From assembly GCA_045801465.1 (NCBI GenBank), contig JBJMSU010000013.1:1-17897 (forward strand): DNA of 17,897 nt. Direction: 5' to 3'. Positions 6,487 through 14,725 of this stretch are shown piece by piece. Under the pieces are notes generated by a model. It had not been told where the DNA came from. It saw only the letters and a program-made list of their open reading frames with translations, and searched no databases. The position numbers and the translations under genes were made by a program. This DNA is from DATFWC01 sp045801465. GTDB taxonomy: Bacteria; Pseudomonadota; Alphaproteobacteria; Rhizobiales; Xanthobacteraceae. The first letter of the stretch is position 1. Each line of letters starts with the position of its first letter.

Positions 6487-7677
6487 ATGCCGGTTCCCAA
6501 AGCCTCGAAAGCCCTCGCCCGTTTCACCGTGCTCGACCTGACGCGGGTGCGGGCGGGTCCCACCTGCGTGCGCCAGCTCGCCGACTGGGGGGCGAACGTG
6601 ATCAAGATCGAGCTGCCGCCCGACCCGGCCGGCGGCGAGCCGCTCGGCGGCCCGCGCGACGGTCCCGACTTCTACAATCTCCACCGCAACAAGCGGAGCA
6701 TGACGCTCAACGTCAAGGCGCCGGAGGGCCTCGCGGCGTTCAAGCGCATGGTGAAGAAGGCCGACGTGGTGGTCGAGAATTTTCGGCCCGATGTGAAGAA
6801 ACGGCTGAAAATCGACTACCGCGATCTCGCCCGGATCAACCCGAAGCTCGTCTATGCCAGCATCTCCGGCTTCGGCCAGACCGGCCCCTACCGCGATCGC
6901 CCGGGCTTCGACCAGATTGCGCAGGGCATGGGCGGCCTCATGTCGATCACCGGGCTGCCGGGGCAGGGGCCGGTGCGCGTCGGCATCCCGATCGCCGACC
7001 TCACGGCCGGACTGTTCTGCGCGCTCGGCATCCTGGTGGCGCTGCTCGAACGGGAAAAATCGAAGAAGGGCCAGCACGTCACCACGTCGCTGCTGCAGGC
7101 GCAGATCTTCATGCTCGATTTCCAGGGGGCGCGCTGGCTGATCGGCGGCGAGGTGCCGAAGCAGGCCGGCAACGACCATCCCACCAGCATCCCCACCGGC
7201 GTCTTCAAGACCGCCGACGGACACATCAACATCGCCACCACCGGGGGCCGCATCTGGGAGCGGTTCTGCACCACGCTGGAGGCGCCGGATCTCATGCAGC
7301 GTGACGAGTACAAGACGAGCGCCGCGCGCTCGCAGAACCGGCACGCGCTCAATGCGGAGATCAACCAGCATACCGCCAAGCGCACCAGCGCCGAGTGGGT
7401 GGAGCTCTTCAACAAGGCCGGCGTTCCGTGCGGGCCGATCTACTCGATCGATCAGGTCTATGCCGACCCGCAGGTCACGCACCTTGGCATGGCGCAGAGC
7501 GTCAAGAAGAAGGGCAAGGCGCTGCGCATGGCCGGTCAGCCGATGGCGCTGTCGCGCACCCCGAGCAGGATCGCGGCGCCGCCGCCCGACCTCGGCGAGC
7601 ATACCGACGCAATCCTCAAGGAATTCGGATTCAGGGCAAACGAGATTGCAGCGCTGCGCAAAGCCAATACGGTGTGA
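6487..7677 (+). CDS. Family III CoA-transferase (CaiB/BaiF type)
   Basis: A 396-residue protein of the formyl-CoA transferase/CaiB family, which moves CoA between an acyl-CoA donor and a free carboxylic acid through an aspartyl-CoA thioester. The N-terminal LDLTRVRAGP segment, the GANVIKIE strand, the NKRSMTLNVK stretch and the SISGFGQTGPY loop are family hallmarks. The catalytic Asp is D142 in PGFDQIAQ. ATG 6487 gives the normal family length; the frame is open back to 6328, but those residues do not look like family sequence. It is the first gene of the plus-strand cluster, 32 bases before a crotonase-fold gene, so it probably activates the acid imported by the ABC system downstream. The acid and CoA donor are not predictable. 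Confidence 0.92.
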   Translation: MPVPKASKALARFTVLDLTRVRAGPTCVRQLADWGANVIKIELPPDPAGGEPLGGPRDGPDFYNLHRNKRSMTLNVKAPEGLAAFKRMVKKADVVVENFRPDVKKRLKIDYRDLARINPKLVYASISGFGQTGPYRDRPGFDQIAQGMGGLMSITGLPGQGPVRVGIPIADLTAGLFCALGILVALLEREKSKKGQHVTTSLLQAQIFMLDFQGARWLIGGEVPKQAGNDHPTSIPTGVFKTADGHINIATTGGRIWERFCTTLEAPDLMQRDEYKTSAARSQNRHALNAEINQHTAKRTSAEWVELFNKAGVPCGPIYSIDQVYADPQVTHLGMAQSVKKKGKALRMAGQPMALSRTPSRIAAPPPDLGEHTDAILKEFGFRANEIAALRKANTV

Positions 7678-7709
7678 GCGCCCGCTCGCTTAAGCAGGAG
7701 ACGCGAAGG

Positions 7710-8510
7710 ATGGATGTCATGACCGCAACCGACAAGGTGGTGGCGCGCCAGGAAGGCGCCGTCGGCCACCTGATGTTCAACAATCCCGAGCGCCGCAACG
7801 CGGTGTCGCTGGACATGTGGGAAGCAGCGGCGAAAATCCTCGACGGCTTCGCGCGCGCCAGTAACGTGCGGGTGGTGGTGGTGAGCGGCGCCGGCGGCAA
7901 GGCCTTCGTATCGGGCGCCGACATTTCGCGCTTCGGCGACGAGCGCGCAACCGAGGAGGCGATCGCGCGTTACAACGCCATGGTCGAGAAGGCCAACACC
8001 ACGTTCTACGAATTCCCCAAGCCGACCATCGCGATGATTCGCGGCTACTGCATCGGCGGCGGCGTCGGGCTGGCGGTGTGCTGCGATCTGCGCATCTGCT
8101 CCGACAATTCGCGCTTCGCTGTTCCGGCCGCGAAGCTCGGCCTCGGTTATGGGTTTACCGGGATCAAGCGGCTGTCGGACCTGGTCGGGCCGGCCTTCGC
8201 CAAGGAGATCTTCTTCACGGCGCGGCAGTTCGACGCCGAGGAGGCGCGCGCCATGGGTCTCGTCAACCGCGTGGTGCCGGACGCCGAGCTCGAGGACTAC
8301 GTCCGCAATTACGCCGATACGATTGCCGCCAACGCGCCGCTCACCGTCGATGCCGTCAAGTACATCGTCGGCCAGGTGGTGAAGGACGAAAGCCAGCGCA
8401 ACCTGGCGCGGGCGGCCGAGATGGTGAAAAAGTGCTTCGAGAGCAAGGATTACGTCGAAGGTCGCACCGCCTTCATGGAGAAACGCAAGCCGGTGTTCAC
8501 CGGAAGCTGA
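7710..8510 (+). CDS. Enoyl-CoA hydratase/isomerase family protein
   Basis: A 266-residue crotonase-fold protein. The oxyanion-hole loops are visible: S68-GAD71 and G116-GG118. Of the two glutamates used by rat mitochondrial enoyl-CoA hydratase, the second is kept (E166 in AKEIFFT), while the position of the first (E144 in FAQPEI) is Ala here (A140 in FAVPAA). Simple hydration is therefore uncertain, and isomerase, decarboxylase or hydrolase chemistry on an acyl-CoA is possible. The start ATG at 7710 follows AGGAG at 7696-7700; the frame is open further upstream, but that part overlaps the CoA-transferase gene. An ATG at 7719 is a close alternative. It works on CoA esters, so it fits the CoA-transferase 32 bases upstream. 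Confidence 0.92.
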   Translation: MDVMTATDKVVARQEGAVGHLMFNNPERRNAVSLDMWEAAAKILDGFARASNVRVVVVSGAGGKAFVSGADISRFGDERATEEAIARYNAMVEKANTTFYEFPKPTIAMIRGYCIGGGVGLAVCCDLRICSDNSRFAVPAAKLGLGYGFTGIKRLSDLVGPAFAKEIFFTARQFDAEEARAMGLVNRVVPDAELEDYVRNYADTIAANAPLTVDAVKYIVGQVVKDESQRNLARAAEMVKKCFESKDYVEGRTAFMEKRKPVFTGS

Positions 8511-8514
8511 TCTG

Positions 8515-8622
8515 GCGAATAGCGAATAGCGAATAGCGAATGGTGAGTGGTGAGCGTGAGTAGCGAGTGCGGAATGCAGGGCCGCGAGTGCTCCATTCGC
8601 CATTAGCTACTGGCCATTGGCT
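8515..8622. repeat. Degenerate 7-base repeat array in both orientations
   Basis: Three copies of GCGAATA (8515-8535) are followed by GCGAATG (8536-8542) and decaying copies such as GTGAGTG and GTGAGCG. The right part, about 8593-8620, carries the opposite orientation: CATTCGC, CATTAGC, TACTGGC, CATTGGC. The halves can fold into an imperfect hairpin. It fills the 123-base gap between the hydratase and ATPase genes and ends just before the AAGGAGGAG ribosome site. It may tune differential expression of the two parts of the operon. It is not a CRISPR array, as there are no spacers. Confidence 0.75.
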
Positions 8623-8633
8623 AAGGAGGAGAC

Positions 8634-9695
8634 GTGGCATCTGTCGAGTTGCGCGGCCTGACCAAGCGCTACGATGCGCTGGCCGTCGTGGACAACGTAT
8701 CGCTGCGGATCGAGCACGGCTTGCTCGTGTGCCTGCTCGGGCCGTCCGGCTGCGGCAAGACGACGACGCTGCGGCTCATTGCCGGCTTCATCGAACCGTC
8801 GGCAGGGGAAATCGCGGTCGGCGATCGGATCGTGTCCGCACCCAGCCGCACGCTGCCGCCGGAGCGGCGCAACATGTCGATGATTTTCCAGAGCTATGCC
8901 TTGTGGCCGCACATGACTGTCGCCGAGAACGTCGCCTACGGCCTCAAGCTGCGCAAGCTCGACCACGACACGATCCGCCGCAAGCTCAAATCCATTCTGA
9001 CGACGACGCGGCTCGAAGCTTTGGCCGACCGCTATCCGGGTGAGTTGTCGGGCGGCCAGCAGCAACGCGTGGCGCTGGCGCGCGCCCTGATCGTCGAGCC
9101 GGAAACGCTGCTGCTCGACGAGCCGCTCTCCAACCTCGACGCCAATCTGCGCGAGGAGATGCGGTTCGAAGTGCGGCGTCTGCACGACGCATACCGCTAC
9201 ACTACCGTGTACGTCACCCACGATCAGTCCGAGGCCATGACCACGGCCGATCTCATCGCCGTGATGAACCTAGGCAAGATCGAGCAGGCCGGCTCGCCCG
9301 AGGAGATCTACGATCGTCCGCGCTCGGAGTTCGTCGCCCGCTTCATCGGCTCCAGCAATATCGTCAGGGGCAAGAACCTGGGCGAGGACCGCATCGATTT
9401 TGCCGGCACGCCGTTGCGCTGCGACGGCGCCAGGCTGAGCACCGGCGGCGAGACCGCGATCTCGATTCGCCAGCACGACATCCGCCTGTTGCCGAGCGCG
9501 GGCGGCGCGACCGAGAACGTCGTTCCGGCGACGGTCGTGCGCCATGTCTTTTTGGGAAACAGCCGGGACTATATGGTGCAGGTCGCCGACGGCACGCAGC
9601 TGCGCGTGGTCACGGCGCCGGAGGAGAGCGTGCCGGAGGGATCGTCCGTGTGGCTGCACCTGCCGCCGGAGCGTTGCCGGGCGTTGACGGGCTAA
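8634..9695 (+). CDS. ABC importer ATP-binding protein (FbpC/PotA type)
   Basis: A 353-residue ATPase. Walker A is G36-PSGCGKTT, the Q-loop is Q86, the signature is L138-SGGQQQR, Walker B is LLLDEP with D162/E163, and the switch His is H196. A C-terminal extension of about 110 residues looks like the TOBE domain found in ferric, polyamine, thiamine and sugar importers. The start is GTG at 8634, with AAGGAGGAG just upstream; no better ATG is near. It should power the fused permease at 12975-14714 using ligand from the three binding proteins that follow 45 bases later. The TOBE part could sense a cytoplasmic ligand. The substrate is unlikely to be iron, given the surrounding acyl-CoA genes. Confidence 0.94.
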   Translation: MASVELRGLTKRYDALAVVDNVSLRIEHGLLVCLLGPSGCGKTTTLRLIAGFIEPSAGEIAVGDRIVSAPSRTLPPERRNMSMIFQSYALWPHMTVAENVAYGLKLRKLDHDTIRRKLKSILTTTRLEALADRYPGELSGGQQQRVALARALIVEPETLLLDEPLSNLDANLREEMRFEVRRLHDAYRYTTVYVTHDQSEAMTTADLIAVMNLGKIEQAGSPEEIYDRPRSEFVARFIGSSNIVRGKNLGEDRIDFAGTPLRCDGARLSTGGETAISIRQHDIRLLPSAGGATENVVPATVVRHVFLGNSRDYMVQVADGTQLRVVTAPEESVPEGSSVWLHLPPERCRALTG

Positions 9696-9740
9696 AAGAG
9701 GTTCGGCGAGACCAAACAAGAACGCAGAGGAGGAACAGCA

Positions 9741-10802
9741 ATGCCGAGAAGGCCCTCGCGGCGCGACGTCCTGAAGGCGTCCGGCGCACTGGCAATGACG
9801 GTCTATGCCGCGCCGCTGCGGGCCGCAGCGCCGCCGGCGGAGGCGATCACGCCCGCTCTGATCGAAGCGGCGAAAAAGGAGGGCAAGGTCGTCTGGTACA
9901 CCTCGATTGACCTGTCGGCGGCGGAGCGCATTGCCAAGGCGTTCGAGGCTAAGTTTCCCGGCATCCCGGTGCGGGTCGAGCGCAACGGCGCCGAGCGGCT
10001 GTTTCAGCGCATCGGCCAGGAATATTCGAGCAACATCCACGCCGTGGACGTGGTCAATACCTCGGACGCCGCGCACGTGATCCCGTGGAAGCGCAACGGG
10101 TGGCTCGCGCCGTACGTGCCCGAGGACGTCGCCAAGCACTTTCCGGCCGAGCACAAGGACCCGGACGGCACCTTCGCGAGCGTGCGCGTCACGCTGTGTC
10201 CGATCGCCTACAACACCAACCTGGTCAAGCGCGAGGACGCGCCGAAGAGCTATGCCGACCTGCTCGATCCGAAATGGATCGGCAAAATCGTCAAGGCGCA
10301 TCCCGGCTACAGCGGCACCATCCTGACGGCGACGTATCAGATCGCACGCGATGTCGGCTGGTCGTATTTCGAGAAGCTCGCCCAGCAGAAGATCATGCAG
10401 GTGCAGTCCGCCACCGATCCGCCGAAGAAGCTCGCGCTCGGCGAGCGCGCCATCATGGCCGACGGCGGCGAGTACGTCGTGCTGCAAATGAAGGAAAACG
10501 GCGAGCCGATCGAAATCGTCTATCCGGCCGAAGGCACGCCGCTCATCGTCGGCCCGAACGCGATCTTCCGCAATGCGCCAAACCCGAACGCCGCGCGGCT
10601 GTTGCAGAGCTACATGTTCACGCCCGAGGGCCAGCAGGTCATGATCGATTCCGCCGGCATGCACTCGGTCCATCCGCTGACGAAGGAAAAGCCCGGCCGC
10701 ACGTCGCTGTCGCAGATCAAGCTGATGAAAGACGACGCCGCGGCGGTCGAACGCGAGAGCGAGAACCTGAAGAAGCGGTACACGCAGATTTTCAAAGTCT
10801 GA
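9741..10802 (+). CDS. ABC substrate-binding protein 1 of 3, Tat-type signal
   Basis: A 353-residue extracellular solute-binding protein of the FbpA/2-aminoethylphosphonate/putrescine-type group. The N-terminus S6-R7-R8-D-V-L-K fits the twin-arginine consensus, followed by a short hydrophobic stretch and an Ala-rich cleavage area near residues 26-30. Landmarks are EAAKKEGKVVWYTS (about 42-55), the VDVVNTSDAAH strand, CPIAYNTNLVK and the LLDPKWIGKIV segment. The adjacent Tyr pair that holds iron in FbpA is not evident, which argues against a ferric receptor. ATG 9741 has AGGAGGA upstream. It is the same length as the next protein and about 80% identical to it by an ungapped hand count (282 of 353 residues). 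Confidence 0.93.
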   Translation: MPRRPSRRDVLKASGALAMTVYAAPLRAAAPPAEAITPALIEAAKKEGKVVWYTSIDLSAAERIAKAFEAKFPGIPVRVERNGAERLFQRIGQEYSSNIHAVDVVNTSDAAHVIPWKRNGWLAPYVPEDVAKHFPAEHKDPDGTFASVRVTLCPIAYNTNLVKREDAPKSYADLLDPKWIGKIVKAHPGYSGTILTATYQIARDVGWSYFEKLAQQKIMQVQSATDPPKKLALGERAIMADGGEYVVLQMKENGEPIEIVYPAEGTPLIVGPNAIFRNAPNPNAARLLQSYMFTPEGQQVMIDSAGMHSVHPLTKEKPGRTSLSQIKLMKDDAAAVERESENLKKRYTQIFKV

Positions 10803-10810
10803 GGTCCATC

Positions 10811-11872
10811 ATGGACAGGCGAATTTCGCGACGCGACGTTCTCAAAGGCTCGACCGCTCTCGGGCTGACGGTTTTCGCCTCGCCGCTCCGAGCGGCCGCG
10901 CCGCCGCCGGAAGCCATCACGCCCGCCCTGATCGAGGCGGCAAAGAAGGAAGGCAAGGTCGTCTGGTACACGTCCGTCGACCTGCCGCTGGCGGAACGAA
11001 TCACCAAAACCTTCCAGGACAGGTTCCCCGGCGTCGTGGCGCGGGTGGAGCGGTCCGGCGCCGAGCGTATTTTCCAGCGCATCGGCCAGGAATATTCGAG
11101 CAACATCTATGCCGTCGACGTGGTCAACTCCTCCGACGCTGCCCACCTGATCTTGTGGAAGCGCAACGGATGGCTCGCTCCCTACGTTCCGGAGGACGTC
11201 GCCAAGCACTATCCGGCGGAGCACAAGGATGCCGATGGGACGTTCGCGAGCTTTCGCGTGTTCCTCTGCCCGATCGCCTACAACACCAATCTGGTCAAGC
11301 CCGAGGAGGCGCCGAAGAGCTACGCCGACCTCCTCGATCCGAAATGGACGGGCAAGATCGTCAAGGCGCATCCCGGCTACAGCGGCACGATCCTCACCGC
11401 GACCCATCAGATGGCGCGCGACATCGGCTGGCCGTATTTGGAGAAGCTTGCCCAGCAGAAGGTCATGCAGGTGCAATCGGCGTCCGATCCGCCCAAGAAG
11501 CTCGCGCTCGGCGAGCGCGCCATCATGGCCGATGGCGTCGAGTACGTGCTCTTCCAGCTCAAGGAAAAGGGCGACCCGATCGAGATCGTCTATGCGAACG
11601 AGGGCACTCCCCTCATCATCGGCCCCAACGCCGTGTTCAAGAATGCGCCCAACCCGAACGCCGCGCGGCTGCTGCAGAGCTGGATGTTCTCGGCGGAGTG
11701 CCAGCAGCTGTGCATCGATTTCGGCGGGTTGCGGTCGGTGCATGCGCTTGCCAAGGAGAAGCCGGGACGCAAGCCGCTGCGCGAGATCAAGCTCATGAAG
11801 GACGATGCGGTCGCGGTCGAGAGGGAGACCGAGGCCATCAAGAAGCGCTACACGCAGATCTTCAAAGTGTAG
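10811..11872 (+). CDS. ABC substrate-binding protein 2 of 3, Tat-type signal
   Basis: A 353-residue paralogue of the preceding protein, alignable without gaps. It carries the same S6-R7-R8-D-V-L-K twin-arginine motif and Ala-rich cleavage region, and the same C-terminus KKRYTQIFKV. It begins 8 bases after the previous stop; GAGG at 10801-10804 overlaps that stop and serves as ribosome site. Differences from protein 1 cluster near residues 56-77 and in the segment about 292-320, where several polar or small residues change to Cys, Phe or Leu, which could alter the ligand pocket. The frame is open back into gene 1, but that upstream part is a shadow. Strong similarity points to recent duplication or gene conversion. 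Confidence 0.93.
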   Translation: MDRRISRRDVLKGSTALGLTVFASPLRAAAPPPEAITPALIEAAKKEGKVVWYTSVDLPLAERITKTFQDRFPGVVARVERSGAERIFQRIGQEYSSNIYAVDVVNSSDAAHLILWKRNGWLAPYVPEDVAKHYPAEHKDADGTFASFRVFLCPIAYNTNLVKPEEAPKSYADLLDPKWTGKIVKAHPGYSGTILTATHQMARDIGWPYLEKLAQQKVMQVQSASDPPKKLALGERAIMADGVEYVLFQLKEKGDPIEIVYANEGTPLIIGPNAVFKNAPNPNAARLLQSWMFSAECQQLCIDFGGLRSVHALAKEKPGRKPLREIKLMKDDAVAVERETEAIKKRYTQIFKV

Positions 11873-11897
11873 GCGCGACGATACCGGAGGAAGCGAG

Positions 11898-12962
11898 ATG
11901 ATGAAGCGTGCGTTCTCGCGCCGCGACGTGCTCAAAGGATCGACGGCGCTGGCCGCCACTGTGTTCGCTTGGCCGCTCCGGGCGGCGCCGCCGGCGGCCG
12001 AGGCGATCACGCCGGCCCTGATCGAGGCGGCCAAGAAGGAGGGTAAGCTTGCCTTCTACACCGCCATGGACCTGGCGTTTGCGCAGCAGCTGGCCAAGGC
12101 GTTCGAAGCGAAGTTCCCCGGCATCGCCGTGCGTGTGGAGCGATCCGGGGCCGAGCGCATCTTTACCCGCATCGGCCAGGAATATGGCGCCAATATCCAC
12201 GCGGTCGACGTGGTCAACACGGCGGATGCCGCCCACTGCATCCTCTGGAAGCGCAACGGCTGGCTCACGCCGTACCTGCCGGAGGAGGTCGCCAAGCACT
12301 TCGATAAGGCCTACTACGACCCCGACGCGCTCCATGTGACCACGCGCGTCCTGGTGTCGCCGCTCGCCTACAACACCAACCTGGTGAAAGCCGAGGAGGC
12401 GCCGAGGAGCTTTGCCGATCTGCTCGATGCGAAATGGGCCGGCAAGCTGGTCAAAGGCCACCCGGCCTACAGCGGCACCATCATGAACGCGACGTTTCAG
12501 ATCGCCCGCGATCTCGGCTGGGAGTATTTCGAGAAGCTGGCCAGGCAGCGCGTGATGCAGGTCCAGTCGGCGACCGATACGCCCAAGAAAATCTCGCTCG
12601 GCGAGCGCGCCGTGATGGTTGACGGCGCCGGCTACCTGGTCATCCGCTACAAGGAGGAAGGCCAGCCGGTCGAGATCGTCTATCCGGAGGAGGGCACGCC
12701 GCTCGCCGCCAGCCCCAGCGCCGTGTTCAAGGCGGCTCCCAATCCGAACGCGGCGCGCCTGTTCCAGAACTGGATGCATGGCCGCGAGGCGCAGCAGATC
12801 ATCGTTGACGTCGCCTGCCAATATTCCGCCCATGGCCAGACCGTGCAAAAGCCGGGCGTGCGCCCGCTCGCGCAGGTCAAATTGATGAAGGAGGACCCTG
12901 AAGGGGTGGAGAAGGGGGCGGAAGAGGTCAAGCGCCGCTACGCGCAGATATTCAAGGTGTAA
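11898..12962 (+). CDS. ABC substrate-binding protein 3 of 3, Tat-type signal
   Basis: A 354-residue paralogue, clearly more divergent than the first two are from each other. It keeps the twin-arginine motif (S7-R8-R9-D-V-L-K), the shared EAITPALIEAAKKEGK block, the AYNTNLVK and IGQEY segments and a QIFKV end. The region after VAKHF (FDKAYYDPDALHV) and the last third differ most, so it may bind another compound than proteins 1 and 2. The start is ATG 11898, with GGAGG at 11886-11890; a second ATG follows directly at 11901. It lies 12 bases before the permease gene, and with its two relatives probably shares that permease. Confidence 0.93.
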   Translation: MMKRAFSRRDVLKGSTALAATVFAWPLRAAPPAAEAITPALIEAAKKEGKLAFYTAMDLAFAQQLAKAFEAKFPGIAVRVERSGAERIFTRIGQEYGANIHAVDVVNTADAAHCILWKRNGWLTPYLPEEVAKHFDKAYYDPDALHVTTRVLVSPLAYNTNLVKAEEAPRSFADLLDAKWAGKLVKGHPAYSGTIMNATFQIARDLGWEYFEKLARQRVMQVQSATDTPKKISLGERAVMVDGAGYLVIRYKEEGQPVEIVYPEEGTPLAASPSAVFKAAPNPNAARLFQNWMHGREAQQIIVDVACQYSAHGQTVQKPGVRPLAQVKLMKEDPEGVEKGAEEVKRRYAQIFKV

Positions 12963-12974
12963 CGCGGAGTCCCC

Positions 12975-14714
12975 GTGGCTATCGCCTTACCAGCCGAGCT
13001 CGGCGAACGACGCGCCTCCAGGATCGACCTCTCGCTGCCGGTCCTGATCACGTTCGCGGCGCTGCTGTGCGTCCTGATCGTTCTGCCGGTCTCGTGGCTG
13101 GTCTATTACAGCCTCACCGCGGTCGATCCGGTCAGCAAGGCGCGTGTCGTCACCCTCGAGCACTTCCGCGCGCTATTCACCGACCCGGACTTCGTCGATC
13201 CGCTCATCACGACGATCACCATCGCGGTCTCATCGAGCGTGATCTGCTGCGCGATCGCGGCGCCAATGGGCTGGCTGGTCGCGCGCACCGATTTGCCGCT
13301 CACCGGCACGATACGCGCGCTGGTAACGGCTTCGTTCGTGACGCCGCCGTTCCTCGGCGCCATCGCCTGGGAAATTCTGGCGGCACCCAACAGCGGGCTG
13401 CTCAACCAAGCCTACCGCGCCCTCACCAGCGCGCCGCAAGACGAGTATCTGTTCAACATCTATTCGCTGCCCGGCCTCATCTTCGTCATCTCCTGCTATA
13501 CGTTCCCCTACGTGTTCGTGCTGATTGCCAACGCGCTCGACCGCATTCCGGGCGATCTCGAAGACGCCTCCTCGATCCTCGGCGCCGGCACCTGGACCAC
13601 CGCTCGCAAAGTGACCATCCCGCTCGCCCTGCCGGCGCTGGTGGCCGGGGCGCTGGTGGCGTTCCTGCAGGCAATGATCCTGTTCGGTTCGCCGGCGATC
13701 CTCGCGCTGCCGGCCGGCTTCCACACCATGACGACGAAAATCTGGAGCCTGTTCCAGTATCCGCCCAAGCCCGAGCTCGCGGCGGCAGCTTCGCTGCCGC
13801 TCCTGCTCGTCACGGTGTTCCTGTTGCGCGCCCAGCACTTCATTCTCGGCCGGCGGGGATATTCGGTGGTCGGCGGCAAGTCGGGGGATCCGCGGCTGGT
13901 CAAGCTCGGACGAATGGTGTGGCCGGCGCTCGCCTTCGTCTTCTGCGTCCTGATGCTGCCGGTGTTCCTGCCCTATTTCGCGCTGTTCAACGCGGCGTTT
14001 TCGCGCATTGCGACCACACTGATCTCGCCGGCGAGCTTCACGTTGCACAACATATACTTCACCTTCTTCGAGTTATCCTCGACGCAGGTCGCGCTCAAGA
14101 ACACGTTGATCCTCGGTTCGCTCTCGGCCACCATCGGCACCGTGCTGGCGCTGGTGATCAGCTACGTCACCGCACGGCGGACGATCGTCGGCCACCGGGC
14201 GCTCGCGTTCCTGGCGACCGCGCCGATCGCCATCCCCGGAATCGTCCTCGGCGTGGGGCTGTTCCTGAGCTACACGCGCCCGCCCTTCGTGCTTTACGGC
14301 ACGTTGTGGATCCTGCTCATCGCCTACGTGACCATCGAGCTGCCGGCCGCCTATCAGCAGCTGCAGTCCGCCTTTCGCGCCGTGCATCCCGAGCTCGAGG
14401 ACGCAAGCCGTATCCTCGGCGCCACGCAGTTGCAGGCGCTGCGCCACATCACCGCCCCGCTCCTGCGCACCAGCGTGATCGCCACCTGGTGTTTTATCTT
14501 CGTGTCTGTGATCCGCGAGCTGTCGGCCGCGATCATGCTGTTCACCTCGGAAACCAAGGTCGTTTCGGTTTTGATCTTCGATCTCAAGGAAAGCGGCGAT
14601 CTCGGAGCGATTGCGGTGCTCGGCCTGTCGATGCTGCTGATCACCTTCGCGGTGGTGATCTTCGTCAACCGGATCCCGGGTTTCGGGGCCACGGTCCGCC
14701 TGCGCAACAACTGA
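12975..14714 (+). CDS. ABC importer permease, two fused domains (FbpB type)
   Basis: A 579-residue inner-membrane protein built from two copies of the permease domain. The first half carries hydrophobic segments at about 22-48, 78-100, 115-135, 165-187 and 218-245 with the EAA loop at L195-EDASSILGA. After a short loop near 291-312, the second half has segments at about 315-340, 374-398, 408-432, 440-460 and 498-520, with EAA loop L474-EDASRILGA and a final segment near 540-565. Such fused permeases occur in ferric, thiamine and phosphonate importers and need only one gene to form the channel. The start is GTG 12975, 12 bases after the last receptor gene, with GCGGAG upstream. Its partner is the ATPase at 8634-9695. 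Confidence 0.94.
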   Translation: MAIALPAELGERRASRIDLSLPVLITFAALLCVLIVLPVSWLVYYSLTAVDPVSKARVVTLEHFRALFTDPDFVDPLITTITIAVSSSVICCAIAAPMGWLVARTDLPLTGTIRALVTASFVTPPFLGAIAWEILAAPNSGLLNQAYRALTSAPQDEYLFNIYSLPGLIFVISCYTFPYVFVLIANALDRIPGDLEDASSILGAGTWTTARKVTIPLALPALVAGALVAFLQAMILFGSPAILALPAGFHTMTTKIWSLFQYPPKPELAAAASLPLLLVTVFLLRAQHFILGRRGYSVVGGKSGDPRLVKLGRMVWPALAFVFCVLMLPVFLPYFALFNAAFSRIATTLISPASFTLHNIYFTFFELSSTQVALKNTLILGSLSATIGTVLALVISYVTARRTIVGHRALAFLATAPIAIPGIVLGVGLFLSYTRPPFVLYGTLWILLIAYVTIELPAAYQQLQSAFRAVHPELEDASRILGATQLQALRHITAPLLRTSVIATWCFIFVSVIRELSAAIMLFTSETKVVSVLIFDLKESGDLGAIAVLGLSMLLITFAVVIFVNRIPGFGATVRLRNN

Positions 14715-14725
14715 CACGGATCCGC

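Noticed and set aside
8515..8622. CRISPR array
   Set aside because: Repeats are 7 bases, directly adjacent, without spacers.
9270..12034. Long minus-strand frames opposite the ATPase and receptor genes (9270-10673 and 10610-12034)
   Set aside because: They mirror the plus-strand genes, resemble each other only because the receptors are paralogues, and show no independent domain or ribosome site.
9741..14714. Naming the right-hand importer as a ferric iron system
   Set aside because: The folds match Fbp-type proteins, but the tyrosine pair for iron is not evident and all neighbours are acyl-CoA or carboxylate enzymes.
13067..14725. N-terminal extension making the MmgE/PrpD frame 1010 residues long
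   Set aside because: The upstream part overlaps the permease gene in another frame and is Arg/His/Pro-rich; family homology begins right after GTG 14726.
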